Shown one piece after another: positions 1-15,800 of a DNA stretch of 52,500 bases. The stretch's first letter is position 1. Every line of letters begins with the position of its first letter. Source of the DNA: Sphaeroforma sirkka (lineage: Eukaryota; Opisthokonta; Ichthyosporea; Ichthyophonida); contig LUCW03001579.1 in assembly GCA_001586965.3 (NCBI GenBank), forward strand, positions 47,501-100,000, in the 5' to 3' direction. A program made the position numbers and the translations under genes. The notes beneath the pieces are model-generated. The model searched no databases. It was given only the letters and a program-made list of their open reading frames with translations, and was not told the origin of the DNA.

Positions 1-48
1 CTGTGCGCTCGAGTTTGATTGGTCCATACATTCTTTTCCGTATCTCAG

Positions 49-935
49 TCACGATGAGCACGAGGACATGGAATACAGGCGCGTGTCTATGGCCGGGCAC
101 TTCGATCACTCCAAGTATGTGTACACATTCATTACCATTGTAAATCACCTGGTTACAGTATATATTTTATTCATGTACCATTGCAAATCACCTGTTTGCA
201 GTATATGCTACATTCATCTACCATTGTAAATCACTTGTTTACAGTATATGTTACATTCATGTACCATTATAAATCACTTCAGATGGGGAACTGGTAGTAC
301 TTATACTAGCACTGATAGAATTTTTGGGCTGTTTATATATCTAGAATTAAATTGAAACTATTAGCGATTTTAGTATTTTCTTGGTTTTTTGGGCTACTTG
401 TTCGCTTAAAATGGAAGTATCCCCAATCGTAGTAACAGTACCATTCCCCTGCTTGTACCTCTATCGCAGAGAAATGCACCTGTTTCCGCGAGCTTCTATA
501 CAAACGGGAGATTACGGCACTATAATCATCACACCCTTCCGCCGGAAAGACAACGGGTGTGTATGTGGCTGGTTGTATTGCTAAATGGGATGTGAGAGGA
601 TGTTGTTTCATTAGAAAGTCGGCTTCATGAGCCATGATTACGTATAAGGTCAGCTGTTGTTCCGTGTGTGCAGTAATGTTGTATAGAAATAGTATCTAAG
701 AGTTTAAGTAATGCCGTACGTACGCTCTATTTAATCTGCTATAGTTTTTCGCGTTGCTTACATCTGTAAACACTACATACACAATGAAAACCGCCATCCC
801 GCTTGATTTGCCCCACTCGGCATAAATATTTGCATTCATATATGCTATTCTATAAGGATTTAAATATATGCAATATATAGATATTTTGTATATATTAAAA
901 TAATATACAACAAACACACACACATATATATATAT

Positions 936-979
<44 letters not shown>

Positions 980-989
980 TATTATATAG

Positions 990-1042
<53 letters not shown>

Positions 1043-1299
1043 GCATATATATATACATATACATATGCATGTACGTATATACATGCATATATATTATATA
1101 AATATAGTATATATATATATATATGTATTTATATTATTATATATATAATATGTATATATACAAATGTATATTATTATATATATTATATATATATATATAT
1201 ATAATATATCATACATATATATATAATACATACACAACACATACACATATGCACAACACATACATATACACGCACATATACATATGTATACATATATAT

Positions 1300-1335
<36 letters not shown>

Positions 1336-1369
1336 GTATGTATATATATATATATGTGTATACACACAC

Positions 1370-1457
<88 letters not shown>

Positions 1458-4400
1458 TCTAACTATAGAGTGCATATCCATGCTATCAGTGAATGGGTCT
1501 TAGTCAATCGTGGTTGGGTCCCCAATCATCTGAGAGATGCGACGAAACGCTCAGCCGAGGCTCAGCCGACAGGAGAGATACAACTCGACGCCATTGTGCG
1601 GAAGGGTGACCAGGTGTGAACTCTTGTGGTCTCGAATTGCTGTTGGAGCCCTTGTATGTACTTATTCATTCCAATACATAGCCCGTGCCTATCATGTAAA
1701 ACTACGTTTTGTCAATTACTACGTTTTGTCATTTAGGTATTACTACGCTTTGTCATGAATGATTCGTCTACAGTCCATGCGCGATGTTAAGAATATAGGA
1801 AGTTCAGGACGTCTGTTTATACCGCTCATTCCATGACTATAGTCTATGACATACGACTACGTTTTGTTATTTACGTATTATAAGTTTTGTCAAAATGATT
1901 CGTCCACAGTTCATTCCATGGCTATAGTCTATGACGTACGGCTACGTTTTGTCATTTACGTATTATAAGTTTTGTCAAAATGATTCGCCCACAGTTCATT
2001 CCATGGCTATAGTCTATGACATATGGCTACGCTTTGCCTATTACGTATTCGACATTTCGTCAAAAATGATTGGCCCACAGTCCATGTGGGTCACATCGTA
2101 TTGGATGAGTTGCTCATACTATAATGGTATTGGCCAATCAGGGCAATGCGTTCGTCAAAAACGATCCGCAACGCAACCAGTGGTTCTACCGAGATGTGTT
2201 TGCAATGGCCAAGCACACGGGAGCACAGCCGTACATCTTCGATGCAACGGAGGGTAGGTATAACCATTCACCAGACATTAGTGTTACGGATGATCTCAGT
2301 CTGTAGGTTGTTCACGTGTTTAATGTAGTTAACATACAAGCAACGGAGGGTAAGGATAGCCATTCACCAGACATTGGTGTTACGGATGATCTCAATCTGT
2401 AGGTTGTTCACGTGTTAATGTAGTTGACATATATCTTCGATGCAACGGAGGGTAGGGATAAGTATTGAACAGAAATTAATGTTATGGACGATCTCAGTCT
2501 GTTTGCTGTTTACGTGTTAATATAATTGCCATACATCTTCGATGCAACGGAGGGTAGGGATAAATATTGACAGAAATTGATGTTACGGTTGATCACAGTC
2601 TGTGTATGGCGTACTGTTCACGTGTTCATAGTTAATAGTTTCGTTTTTTATAGGGTGTGGGCTGTAAGGGTGATTGGGGGTCTGTGTATGGTGTACTGCT
2701 AACGTGTTTATATTTAATAGTTTTGATTATTATAAAGTGTGGGTGATTGGGGTCTGTGTATGGTGTACTGTCAATATGTTTATATTTAATAGTTTTGATT
2801 ATTATAAAGTGTGGGCTGTAAGGGTGATTGGGGTTTGTGTGTGGTGTACTGTTCACGTGTTTATAGTTAATTAGTTTCGTTTATTACAAGGTGTGGGCTG
2901 TAAGAGTGATTGTGGTTTGAGTATGGTGTACTGTTCATGTGTTAATAGATAATTAGTTTCGTTTATTACAAGGTGTGGGCTGTAAGAGTGATTGTGGTTT
3001 TGAGTATGGTGTACTGTTCATGTGTTAATAGATAATTAGTTTCGTTTATTACAAGGTGTGGGCTGTAAGAGTGATTGGGGTTTGAGTATGGTGCACTGTC
3101 CACGTGTTTTTAGTTATGTAGTTTCGTTTATAACAAGGTGTGGGCTGTAAGGGTGATTGGGGTCTGAGTATGGTGTACTGTTCATGTGTTTGTAGTTATA
3201 TAGTTTCGTTTGTTATACGGTGTGTGCTGTAGGGGTGATTGGGGTCCGAGTATGGTGTACTGTTCATGTGTTTACAGTCGTGGTGATTGCTCCACGACTT
3301 CGATGAAACGGAATGTGAATCATACGGCTCTGCTGCTCTCTTCGAATCGTTTGCTACGTATAATTTTGGATTTAGTCCTTTAGTATTTGCTGATTACGTT
3401 TAAACTTTAGGTTGATCTCAGTTGTTTTGTATTTTATTGCTTACTTCCAGTTGTGTGGCTTGCATCGGTTCTCGCCGGAGAAGACTTTACACATTTTTCA
3501 TATCCCGAACGTCTTTTTTATGGAATTTGTACCGTATACCAAACCTTAGCAATCGTCACCTACATGCATACATGTGCGGGTTTTGAATCTCGACTTTCCT
3601 CCAATGTGACACCCAAAATCGGCGTTATATGTAATTTTTATTTACAATTTGAATTGCGTTTTCAAATTGCACCCTTTAATAATCACTTTCGACTCCACTG
3701 TCAGTTTAAAGTGCATCTTTTAATATACATACTGGACTGCACGTTCAGTTCAAAATGCGCCTTTTAATATTATTTTTGGACTACATTGTCAGTTTTAAAT
3801 ACACCTAATGATATACAATTTGGACTTTACTTTCAGGAATGACGCCTGAGGGTGGGTGCCCCTTAGGCGGACAAACTAGAGTGGACATCCGCAACGAGCA
3901 CATGCAGTACATCGTCACGTGGTAAGAAATTTGAATTGGCTTTTTTCTTCGGAAGGGGTGGTGAGGGGGAGGGGGGTGTTCGTCTGTAAATTTGAATGAG
4001 ATTCTGGATTTGGTCTCGACCTGATTATTATATTGCGCACGAGGTAGTATTATGATAAGTTATTTATATACATATGTTTGTTTATACTACACATGCTATG
4101 CACGCATTTGTATTCGACATTCATATCTATGTAAGTGTATTATATAAGTGTATGTATTATTTATTTGCCATGGATATCTAAGTGTATATATTATCCATAC
4201 TATGCATATATTCTCCATTAACCGTATTTAGTGATGTCGTCGTCCAATCTTCGCTGTGCGCATCCTGGCGGCATACGTTAGTATTGGGTCCAAGTCTGTC
4301 TGTTCTGACATCCGATAAATGAACCAACCCCCATCGCATGACATATATATACCTCACATAGACACCACTTTGTCACCTACTTTTATATTAACCGAGATCG

Positions 4401-4662
4401 ATAATTCTGGTCAATCCATCTAGAAACTGTATCTATGAATAAAGCCTTTTCACACTGAATGCCAGGTGTATGTCTCACACATACCAGCTTTTTTTCTACT
4501 TCTATATCAACCGAGACAACTAATTCTGGTCAATTTCATGTACAAACTGAATCTATGAACATACGCAACAGGTTTTCTTTGTCAGCGTTGACCTGCGGAT
4601 ACTGCTACTACATGTTCTTCAAGAAAAAGCCGCCAACCTGGACACCCCCCGTTCGGAAATAA
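49..4662 (+). CDS. SURF1: SURF1 / Shy1-like cytochrome c oxidase assembly protein (5' partial, 6 exons visible)
   Basis: SURF1 family proteins sit in the mitochondrial inner membrane and help build the haem centres of cytochrome c oxidase subunit 1. Exons by my splicing: 49-114, 470-556, 1469-1613, 2142-2253, 3837-3921, 4572-4662; all phases agree and give about 194 residues after the first visible base. Family landmarks appear in order: [15 protein letters not shown], then [51 protein letters not shown], and a short hydrophobic stretch [14 protein letters not shown] corresponding to the C-terminal membrane helix. The N-terminus with targeting peptide and first membrane helix lies left of the window. 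The first visible exon could begin at 1 rather than 49, because that frame is open to the edge. An AATAAA overlaps the stop. Introns 3 to 5 are inflated by duplicated exon edges and other tandem repeats. Confidence 0.93.
917..1452. repeat. (AT)n/(CA)n microsatellite tract in SURF1 intron 2
   Basis: Nearly unbroken TA repeats with short CA and CATA interruptions, ending 16 bases before the splice acceptor of the third visible exon. Long ORFs rich in Y, I and C read from it are artefacts of the repeat. Similar tracts recur at 4795-5170, 8371-8572 and 9026-9336. Confidence 0.95.
1700..2095 (+). repeat. ~90-bp tandem copies of the 5' edge of SURF1 exon 2142-2253
   Basis: Four to five diverged units share a core like TTTTGTCAAAATGATTCG followed by CCACAG. 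The core resembles the start of the downstream exon (TTCGTCAAAAACGATCCG), and the trailing CCACAG looks like an acceptor. The units lie in the intron just before that exon. I read them as old tandem duplications of the intron-exon boundary. Confidence 0.65.
2232..2570 (+). repeat. Tandem copies of a SURF1 exon 3' edge with its splice donor
   Basis: The exon ends at 2253 in ATCTTCGATGCAACGGAGG followed by GTAGG. Copies of this edge with the GT retained end at 2349, 2451 and 2553, spaced 96, 102 and 102 bases. Downstream intron sequence (GATCTCAGTCTGTAGGTTG and relatives) is duplicated with them. The unit is therefore exon end plus donor plus about 80 bases of intron. Confidence 0.9.
2600..3290 (+). 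repeat. ~75-bp tandem repeat array in SURF1 intron 4
   Basis: About nine units built around GGTGTGGGCTGTAAG, GTGATTGGGG, GAGTATGGTGTACTGTTCA and TTAGTTTCGTTTATTACAA. Some neighbouring units are almost identical, so part of the array is recent. It directly follows the donor-edge copies in the same intron. No coding content is seen. Confidence 0.9.
3640..3836 (+). repeat. Tandem copies of the acceptor side of SURF1 intron 4
   Basis: Units of roughly 55-60 bases follow the pattern TGGACTNCANNNTCAG then TTTAAANNNCNCCTTTTAAT. The last unit ends in the genuine acceptor TTTACTTTCAG at 3836. Each upstream unit keeps a TCAG at the matching place. This is the acceptor-side counterpart of the donor copies at 2232-2570. 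Confidence 0.75.
4375..4571 (+). repeat. Two-copy duplication of the acceptor region of the last SURF1 intron
   Basis: 4381-4470 and 4496-4575 share TATNAACCGAGA, TAATTCTGGTCAAT and AAACTGNATCTATGAA. The second copy ends in the acceptor used at 4571. The first ends in a similar ATGCCAG that is followed by no coding sequence. Confidence 0.8.
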
Positions 4663-5740
<1,078 letters not shown>

Positions 5741-6620
5741 GTGATAGTTATCATGCTCAGCTTCAATAAACGACATCTGTGTTTAAGTAAAAGCATGAGA
5801 ATGTGCACTCATTCTGGCTATCTATGTTGGTAGTACTATATTAAGACATGCATAGCTATGAAACATAGCATGCTCAGCTTCAATAAACGACATCTGTGTT
5901 TAATTAAAAGCATGAGGATGTGCACTTGCTCTAAATATCTATGTTGGTAATACTATATTAAGACATGCATAGCTAAAAAACAGCATGCTCAGCTTAATAA
6001 ACGACATCTGTGTTTAATTAAAAGCATGAGGATGTGCACTTGATCTGGCTATCTATGATGGTAATACTATATTAGGACATGCATAGCTATGAAACATAGC
6101 ATGCTCAGCTTCAATAAACGGCATCTGTGTTTAATTAAAAGCATGAGGATGTGCACTTGCTCTGGCTATCTATGTTGGTAATACTATATTATGACATGCA
6201 TAGCTATGAAACATAGCATACTCATCTTCAATAAACGACATCTGTGTTTAGTTAAAAGCATGAGGATGTGTACTTGTCCTGTTTGTATCTATGTTAGTAA
6301 TGCAATATTAAGACACATATAGTACTATATAAGACATGTATAGCTATGACAAAACAGTATGCCCAGCTCCAACAAACGACACGTGTGCTTAACTGGATGC
6401 ATAGGATGTGTACTTGTTCTCTATGCATCTATGTCAGTAATACTATATTAAGTCATATTTAGTATTATATTTAGAAATTATAGCTATAAAAATTAAGCAT
6501 GCTCCAATAAACGACGTGTGTGCTTTATCAAACGCATATGTGCGTTCTGGGTCTGTATACATATTGGTAACACTAAAATTAGACAAGATGTTCAGTTTCA
6601 GTAAAACGACACGTGTAGCT
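5741..6620 (+). repeat. ~116-bp tandem array, each unit containing AATAAA
   Basis: Units share GCATGCTCAGCTTCAATAAA, CGACATCTGTGTTTAATTAA, AGCATGAGGATGTGCACTTG, a TCTATGTTGGTAATACTAT block and AAGACATGCATAGCTATGA. AATAAACGAC-type cores start near 5764, 5881, 5996, 6112, 6229, 6372, 6508 and 6603, so the period is close to 116 and then loosens with decay. The array lies between two convergent gene ends and presents a potential poly(A) hexamer in most units. No coding potential is evident. Confidence 0.85.
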
Positions 6621-6823
6621 TTATTACATATACGAGGCTGTCTCCTAGTTCGGTCTGTACTTGTGCTTGCTCTCGCCGTTCAACCCCGTATGCTAATTTC
6701 ATGCTGCGCTGAGCCATGTATGCCTTTCCGTTGCATCTCATGCAGATGTACTATGTTGTGCATGAGGTAGATATACAAACACAGGTGCACATACACGTAT
6801 GCATCCACTTAGACATAATACTC

Positions 6824-9483
<2,660 letters not shown>

Positions 9484-10022
9484 GGTCGTAGATGTATAGG
9501 GATGCGGTAAATATGATTGGAATTACAATGAAACGTACGTGATTACCAGTACTTGACCCTATACAATTAGACAATATACTGTATCCTTCAGAACCATCAA
9601 CAGATTCCTGGGGTTGATGACTTGTTGGTGTGGTCAGTAATGGGAGGAGACTTTCGAAATCGAAAGTCACGAACTTCTCGTACACCCAAATGGACCAAAT
9701 CCTTACGACCACATGATGCGTGCGATATTTCGATGACCTTTTTGTTTTGAAATTCATAATCGGGAAAACAACCCCAAAATACATTTTCTTGTTTATATTT
9801 ACCTTAATTCTAGGTATTTTTCTGCCAACCTGTTTCAGTTTTGGGTGCTTTTTTTGAGCATCTGTTCTCCACATGTTTCTGTCCCATTTTGTAGTCCATT
9901 TTGCGACACTTACATTTTTAGGTTTGTCCACGTAATATTTTCCCTAAAAAATAGACAGTGTGAGTGGCGGTGAGTCGATTTCGTTGTCGGAAGAAACCTG
10001 ATTTCTGCTCCCGATAATCCCG
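9484..10022. other. 5' flank of TIM9, no supported gene
   Basis: Lies upstream of the TIM9 start on the minus strand, so it should hold its promoter and 5' UTR. A 156-codon minus-strand ORF covers 9931-9461 and runs into TIM9 exon 1 in another frame. Its translation resembles no family I recognise and its composition looks non-coding. Confidence 0.5.
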
Positions 10023-10044
10023 AGTGGCAGGGGGCCGTGTATTT

Positions 10045-10300
10045 TTTATAACTTATGTTCAATACGCTCTAATAACTTATGTTCAATACGCTCGCAAAAG
10101 TGTAATAATTTATGTTCAATACGCTCTCAAAAGTATAATAACTTATGTCCAATACGCTCTCAAAAGTATAATAACATGTTCAATACGCTCTCAAAAGTAT
10201 AATAACTTATGTTCAATACGCTCTTAAAAGTATAATAACTTATGTTCAATACGCTCTCAAAAGTATAATAACATGTTCAATACGTTCTCAAAAGTTTGGT
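10045..10300 (+). repeat. 32-33-bp tandem repeat (about 8 units)
   Basis: Units of ATAACTTATGTTCAATACGC followed by TCTCAAAAGT. Two units lack a few bases in the ATAACTTATG part. Where the period is 33 the plus strand can be read as a YVQYALKSIIT repeat, but the frame breaks and no gene context is visible, so I treat it as a minisatellite. Confidence 0.95.
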
Positions 10301-12870
10301 AGCGTAGTTTTCTGGCCAACCACAATTGCCCTTTAAAAAAATACATAACACTAAACATATATGCCTTTTGCAACCTCGTTCATACCAGGCGATGCCTATC
10401 AACATAGAAAATAATGATTATCTGTATGAATACTAAACTTTCATAATTACTTTCTGATTGAATTAAAAGCCTAAAAATTGATTTATTTCGGAAAAGTATC
10501 TCAATTGACTGAAAATATGCAAATTTCAACTATGCAACCAATTGGAAACAGAGTTATAATTCAATATGAGTGACATACAGTCAATTATAAGGTAGGAATA
10601 TCCTTGAGAATGCATATTCATTGCCTACTGCACAAGAGACCTAAGAACATGCCATAGTTCAAACGGATGAAAAGTGGAAGAGCTCTAAAAATAGATTTAT
10701 TTGATATCGATATTTTGCTAGTAAATAGTTCATTTTTCTGGAGGCCATGTTTTGCTACATGCTAAAAACCCTTGTCCTTCTTCTAAAAATAGACATAAAC
10801 CCCCCAAAAATTAAAAAATTAAAAATTTTCCATATGGTTTACAGCTTTTGTATTTGTTTGGTTTTTTTTTTTGGTTTTGTTTTTTTTTTTTTTTTTTTTT
10901 TTACAAAACAAATAAAAAAACAATAAAAAAACAATCAGGCATAAAAATATAACAACAAATGGCCTGGAAGTTGGAACTTGCAAGCTGGACACCCGCAGGT
11001 CGCTGACAGACCGCACCGGTAATATTTTATAAAAAATACATTTACATTTTTATATATAAAAACATATCACATATATTTCATAGCTTTCCAATTTGTTTCT
11101 AATTTAGAAGGACACTAAATATGTTATATTTTCAGACAATATATTCTTCGAAAACTATAAAGCCGAAAACGATTTTTTTAAATAACGTATACTGTTTTGT
11201 TTGGGCTACAGCCTAAGTTTATTTAGGCTACAGGTGATATTTAAAAATTTAGTGAGTTATCCAATAAGGTACAGGATGAGATCGCGAATTTTACGAAAGT
11301 GGGAATCGGCCAATTTTATTGCCAGTATGTACCACGCACTCCTTTTTTATTGCACTATTTTTTTTTGGAGGCGGGTTTGGGCGTGTTTGATGATGTCATT
11401 GATATGATGATCCTGTGGATCATTGCCCACGCCTCACCGCCCAACGGCCCAACGTCCCAGGCACAGTGACTCCACTTTCCAGTCACTACTCACCAGTCAC
11501 CACCGCCGCCCAGTGCCCAACTGCCTTGGGGCATTTGCACTTGCGCCAAACTTCCAGAGAGTCATGATCATCCATCAGTCCGTCAGCCTGTCAGTCGTCA
11601 GAGACCTGGTTTAAAATGGGTTCGTACTCTTGTTGAAAATTATTAATAAATAGGTGTTCCATACAACAAGAAACAGAACACAGGACAAAGGTGCGGCCTT
11701 AATTTTTTTTTTGAAATGCTCTCTATTTTCAATCATTCTGACGTCGAAATCGGAGTCTCTATGCAAAACGAAATCCCGATTCTGCATGCTAACCCCATGG
11801 GCCAAGGTAGGCAAACCCCTCGCTCTAGTTATATTTTGGAGAATTTTGGGGAAAGGGTTTGACTCTTGACCAGAAATGCAATTTCACAGCCCATATTTGA
11901 GGGGCATTATCCAAAGAGGATACTTCGCCCCACATTTAAGGGCTGGGACTTGAGGGGCTGGATGGCTCAAATTCCAAATGCTATATCATTGCATAGCATT
12001 CTCTTTTTTATTTTTTGTTTTAAAATAATTGCATACCCATCCGATGAAAATCATAAAATGATGTCAGTGGAATGCTGCAGTCATCAGCAAGTATTTTTTT
12101 ATACGGTAGCCGAGCGTTCGGGCAGCGTCGGCAGCGATCTGACAGACTGACATAATATCCACATAGCAAGCAACAAGAAGTGGGTCAAGTGGGCCCATAG
12201 AGAGGTCACAGACCCATAGCCCATCATCCATAGTCCACGGCTACTACAACATATTTTTAAAAATACTATTTATAAACATATTTTAATAAATACTATCGGA
12301 TTCACATAAAGGGGTTATTTATTAAAAAAAAAGGGATTGCAGTGATTGTGTAATTGTGACTTCTGACACAACTGTCAAAAAATGGCTCTTAGCCAATAAC
12401 AGCGCATTTTTTGTTTTGACATTTCTAATTTTCTATTTCTACTTCTATCTGCCTGATTTAGAAGGCTTACATTTTTTATTTTCTGCAGTGTGATTGTGAC
12501 TGTGTAGAGGGTTTAAACTTTAAAGCGTGACGGTGAAAGTGACGCTTCCATGGTTCCAGGTTCCGCCCCTACTCAGCAATCAGACCATTAGTTGGAATCG
12601 CCTAAATTCATAGACAGAAGAGGGAAGTGTCAACACTCAACAGTGTTCCCCCGCGCCTGGTTTATTATTCTACTCTCTCTGCTGGGGATACCCGAGATAA
12701 AATATTTCATAGCAGTCAAAAGACTCAAAACTCAAAACTCAATACTCGAATAAATACTTGCGGAGAAGGGTTGGGCTGGGCTAAATAGCTTCAGTCGTAC
12801 TGCCCACCACAGTAATACACACCAGGAGGAGCGTGTTTGTTTGACTGCTACGGCTGTACGTGCTACGAAT
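10301..12870. other. Gene-poor spacer upstream of pyruvate carboxylase
   Basis: About 2.5 kb with no recognised coding sequence on either strand. It contains a poly-T tract at 10861-10903 (poly-A on the minus strand), low-complexity CCCAAC/CACC sequence at 11428-11530, and a perfect hairpin near 11210-11235 (AGCCTAA stem, TTAGGCT partner). ORFs under 100 codons here show no family features. The last few hundred bases should contain the pyruvate carboxylase promoter, but I cannot point to a site. Confidence 0.5.
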
Positions 12871-15800
12871 ATGCTGCTGTCTATTCCCAGAAGAGCCGTG
12901 AGAGGGGTCTCTCGGCCATCCGTCAGCTATGCGGCGGTGCTCAACCGCTACAGTTCCACTAAATCGGCATATAGCGATAAGTATGTGTAGTTCCTTGGTA
13001 CATATAGCAATAAGTAGGTACAATTTCTATTAGCGGTAAATAGGTATACTTTGGATCAAATAGCGATAGGTATGTACAAAATTGGTTGAAAGTCAGACGA
13101 TATGTATGTGTATTGCCGGGTTTGTGACTGAAGTCACTGTTGTTGGACGTAGGACAGACATTCTCATTTGTGAGTGCAATAGAATTATATTGTGATATCT
13201 TAGATAGTCCTACTTTTTACGGTCAGTATAGGCTAAGTAAATACATTAATATATAACTGCATAGAACAGTCCTGGGTGTTACAAGCGACATGGGTGTTTT
13301 ATGACAGCTGCACCGCATTTTAACACGTCAGCCACTTTGGACGTAAATGGCACCTTGTAATTTTCGGAATGGAAAAGTTTCGTGTGAGGTTCCGTGTACT
13401 GTGCTAAAAAGCTAGCAGTGCATGCTGCAAATAAAGCTCGATGCTTTTATCAGTCATGTATAGTCTCATATATTTATTTTGTCCAAACTATTATGAAATG
13501 TTGTTGTGCGCCTATTTACCACGAATAATAATTTCCACCGTTAACTTTCTCTCGCCTAGGACAGGACCCAAAGTATTGCACATTGCATTCCTCCGCATTG
13601 AATCTCACGGCATCTCGTGGTTTAATTGAGCGCAATCAGATTACTAAAGTTGTACCACTACCTTTTTCCTATATATTGAAGCTTGCTGAGTATCACAGCA
13701 GTAACACTCTTGCAGTTTGGCGTCGTTGTTTTTATAGCAGCTTTTCTGGCTTGCTCGACAGGAGGATAGAAGAACAACGCTTCACTCTACTCCTGTCTAG
13801 CTTGCTAACTAAGTGTATTCTCTGCCCTTGCAAGCAACTTGCATACATACTATCGACCCCACATACGTGCACATATGCACCAGAGATGCTTATTCAACAA
13901 CCTTATGACGGACACCAACATACTGATAGCGTAGGGTTTGCCGCTCGTTGATCAGTGTATATAGACAGTCCGAGTGAACCACAGCGCAAACTGAGATGCC
14001 ATAGACACGCCAGGCTTTGCTCGCATTCGCTTACTCACCTACCTACACGCGCATGATATAATATATATATATGTGTGTATATGTATATGTAAATATACAC
14101 AGTATGTTTCGTGCACAGGCGGCATGGTTTGGCTCGCCGTAGAATCCCTGGTGGTCAGCCGTTGCGGGGTTGCCACCTTAGTGCTAACACCCAGTAGCAC
14201 TATACGTACGCTCTTGATTACAAGCGCACGACCACCTACAAAACACTCGGACTGTGTATACTATCTTGCAATACACACTGCGTATACTAACCTGTACACC
14301 CGCACTCAACTGCACCCCCTGTTCCAGGCCTCTCATCCAACCCATCAAGAAGCTTCTCGTGGCCAACCGTGGTGAGATTGCCATCCGTGTGTACCGTGCC
14401 GCTAAGGAGATGGGCATCAGATCAGTAGGTATCTATTCAAACGAAGATGCAGGTCAGATGCACCGGCAGAAAGCCGATGAGAGCTACCTCGTGGGTGCTG
14501 GCATGAAGCCGGTAGACGCTTACTTGTCTGTGGAGGAGATCCTGCGGGTCGCCAAGAAGAACGGGGTGGACGCTATTCATCCTGGTGAGTGAATGAGGTG
14601 GTGTTTTTTTGTAGGTGCATATGTATTTCGTATATATATATATATTCATTTTCATATTTGTATTTATATATACCGATATGGGCATACTACCGGATGTGTA
14701 CCTGTATTTACCATTGAGCGCGTTGCTAGGAACAAAAAAGTCTTCGCTGACTTACAGTGCTGCGCACAAATTTGTAAAGTTCTGATTCCATATTCAGCAT
14801 TTGGGATCACTCAGGTATCTTTTCGACTCATCTCATTGCTATGTACCTTGTCTAGTATACGTGCGGGTCAATGTGCATGTGTATGGTGGAGATTGATACA
14901 GACTTCTCTGTATGGATGTATACACTACAGCTCTAGATATAGACTATAGACTACAGCAGTACTATTTCACGTGCAAGTACTCGATTGCTCATTCGATCAG
15001 AGATGTGTGACGTTTGCGGAAAGTCATTGTGTTTTAGGTATATATAGTATGATGTATATAATAAGTAGTATGAAATATATATAGACGATATATGATAGAT
15101 ATGTATAGTATACTATCTGGCATGACTTTGCAGTGTTTATGTTTGCCGCGTGAGATCCTTCTCTCCATCCGATGTGTTCCATCGTTCATGCAAGTATAAT
15201 CACGATGCTAAACAGACCAGGTGTGTGCAATACAATCTTCTATTATTACTCAATAGCTCTGGGACTTAGTTGTATGGGTACTGTAGAATACCCTATACTT
15301 CGCGCGATGTACGCAATTACATTACGTTTTTCATTTGGAGAATGGACATATGTTAAACAGGCAAGTGGTAATCAATGGCAACAGACAGTACGTTTAGTAC
15401 ACTTTAATTGCCCAATAACTCCTACAACATTGAAATCCATCGCATTCGGGATACGTTTCCATTCCGAGAGTGCCGATGTTATGTCATGAAACCAGTCCAA
15501 ACCGAATACTGTTTTTTTTTCTCTTTTCGAAACTAAATCTCGCAAAACGTTACATTTCAAATGTTTTCAGGATACGGTTTTCTCTCTGAGCGTGCCGATG
15601 TGGCACAGGCGGTACAAGATGCGGGTATCACTTGGATTGGCCCGGCCCCTTCTGTAGTTGATCGTATGGGAAACAAGACACTCGCGCGTCAACTGGCCAA
15701 GGATGCCAAGGTGCCTGTGGTGCCTGGTACTGACGGAGCCATTAATACAGTCGAAGAGGCTACTTCTTTCTGTTCTGGTACGTAGTTAAGGGTTGGCTTC

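Noticed and set aside
860..1503. Overlapping ORFs of up to 126 codons on both strands, rich in Y, I and C
   Set aside because: They are translations of (TA)n and (CA)n microsatellite. The same applies to ORFs at 4685-5262, 8257-8616 and 8983-9365.
10045..10300. Possible CRISPR-like array
   Set aside because: The units are contiguous with no unique spacers, and the host is clearly eukaryotic.
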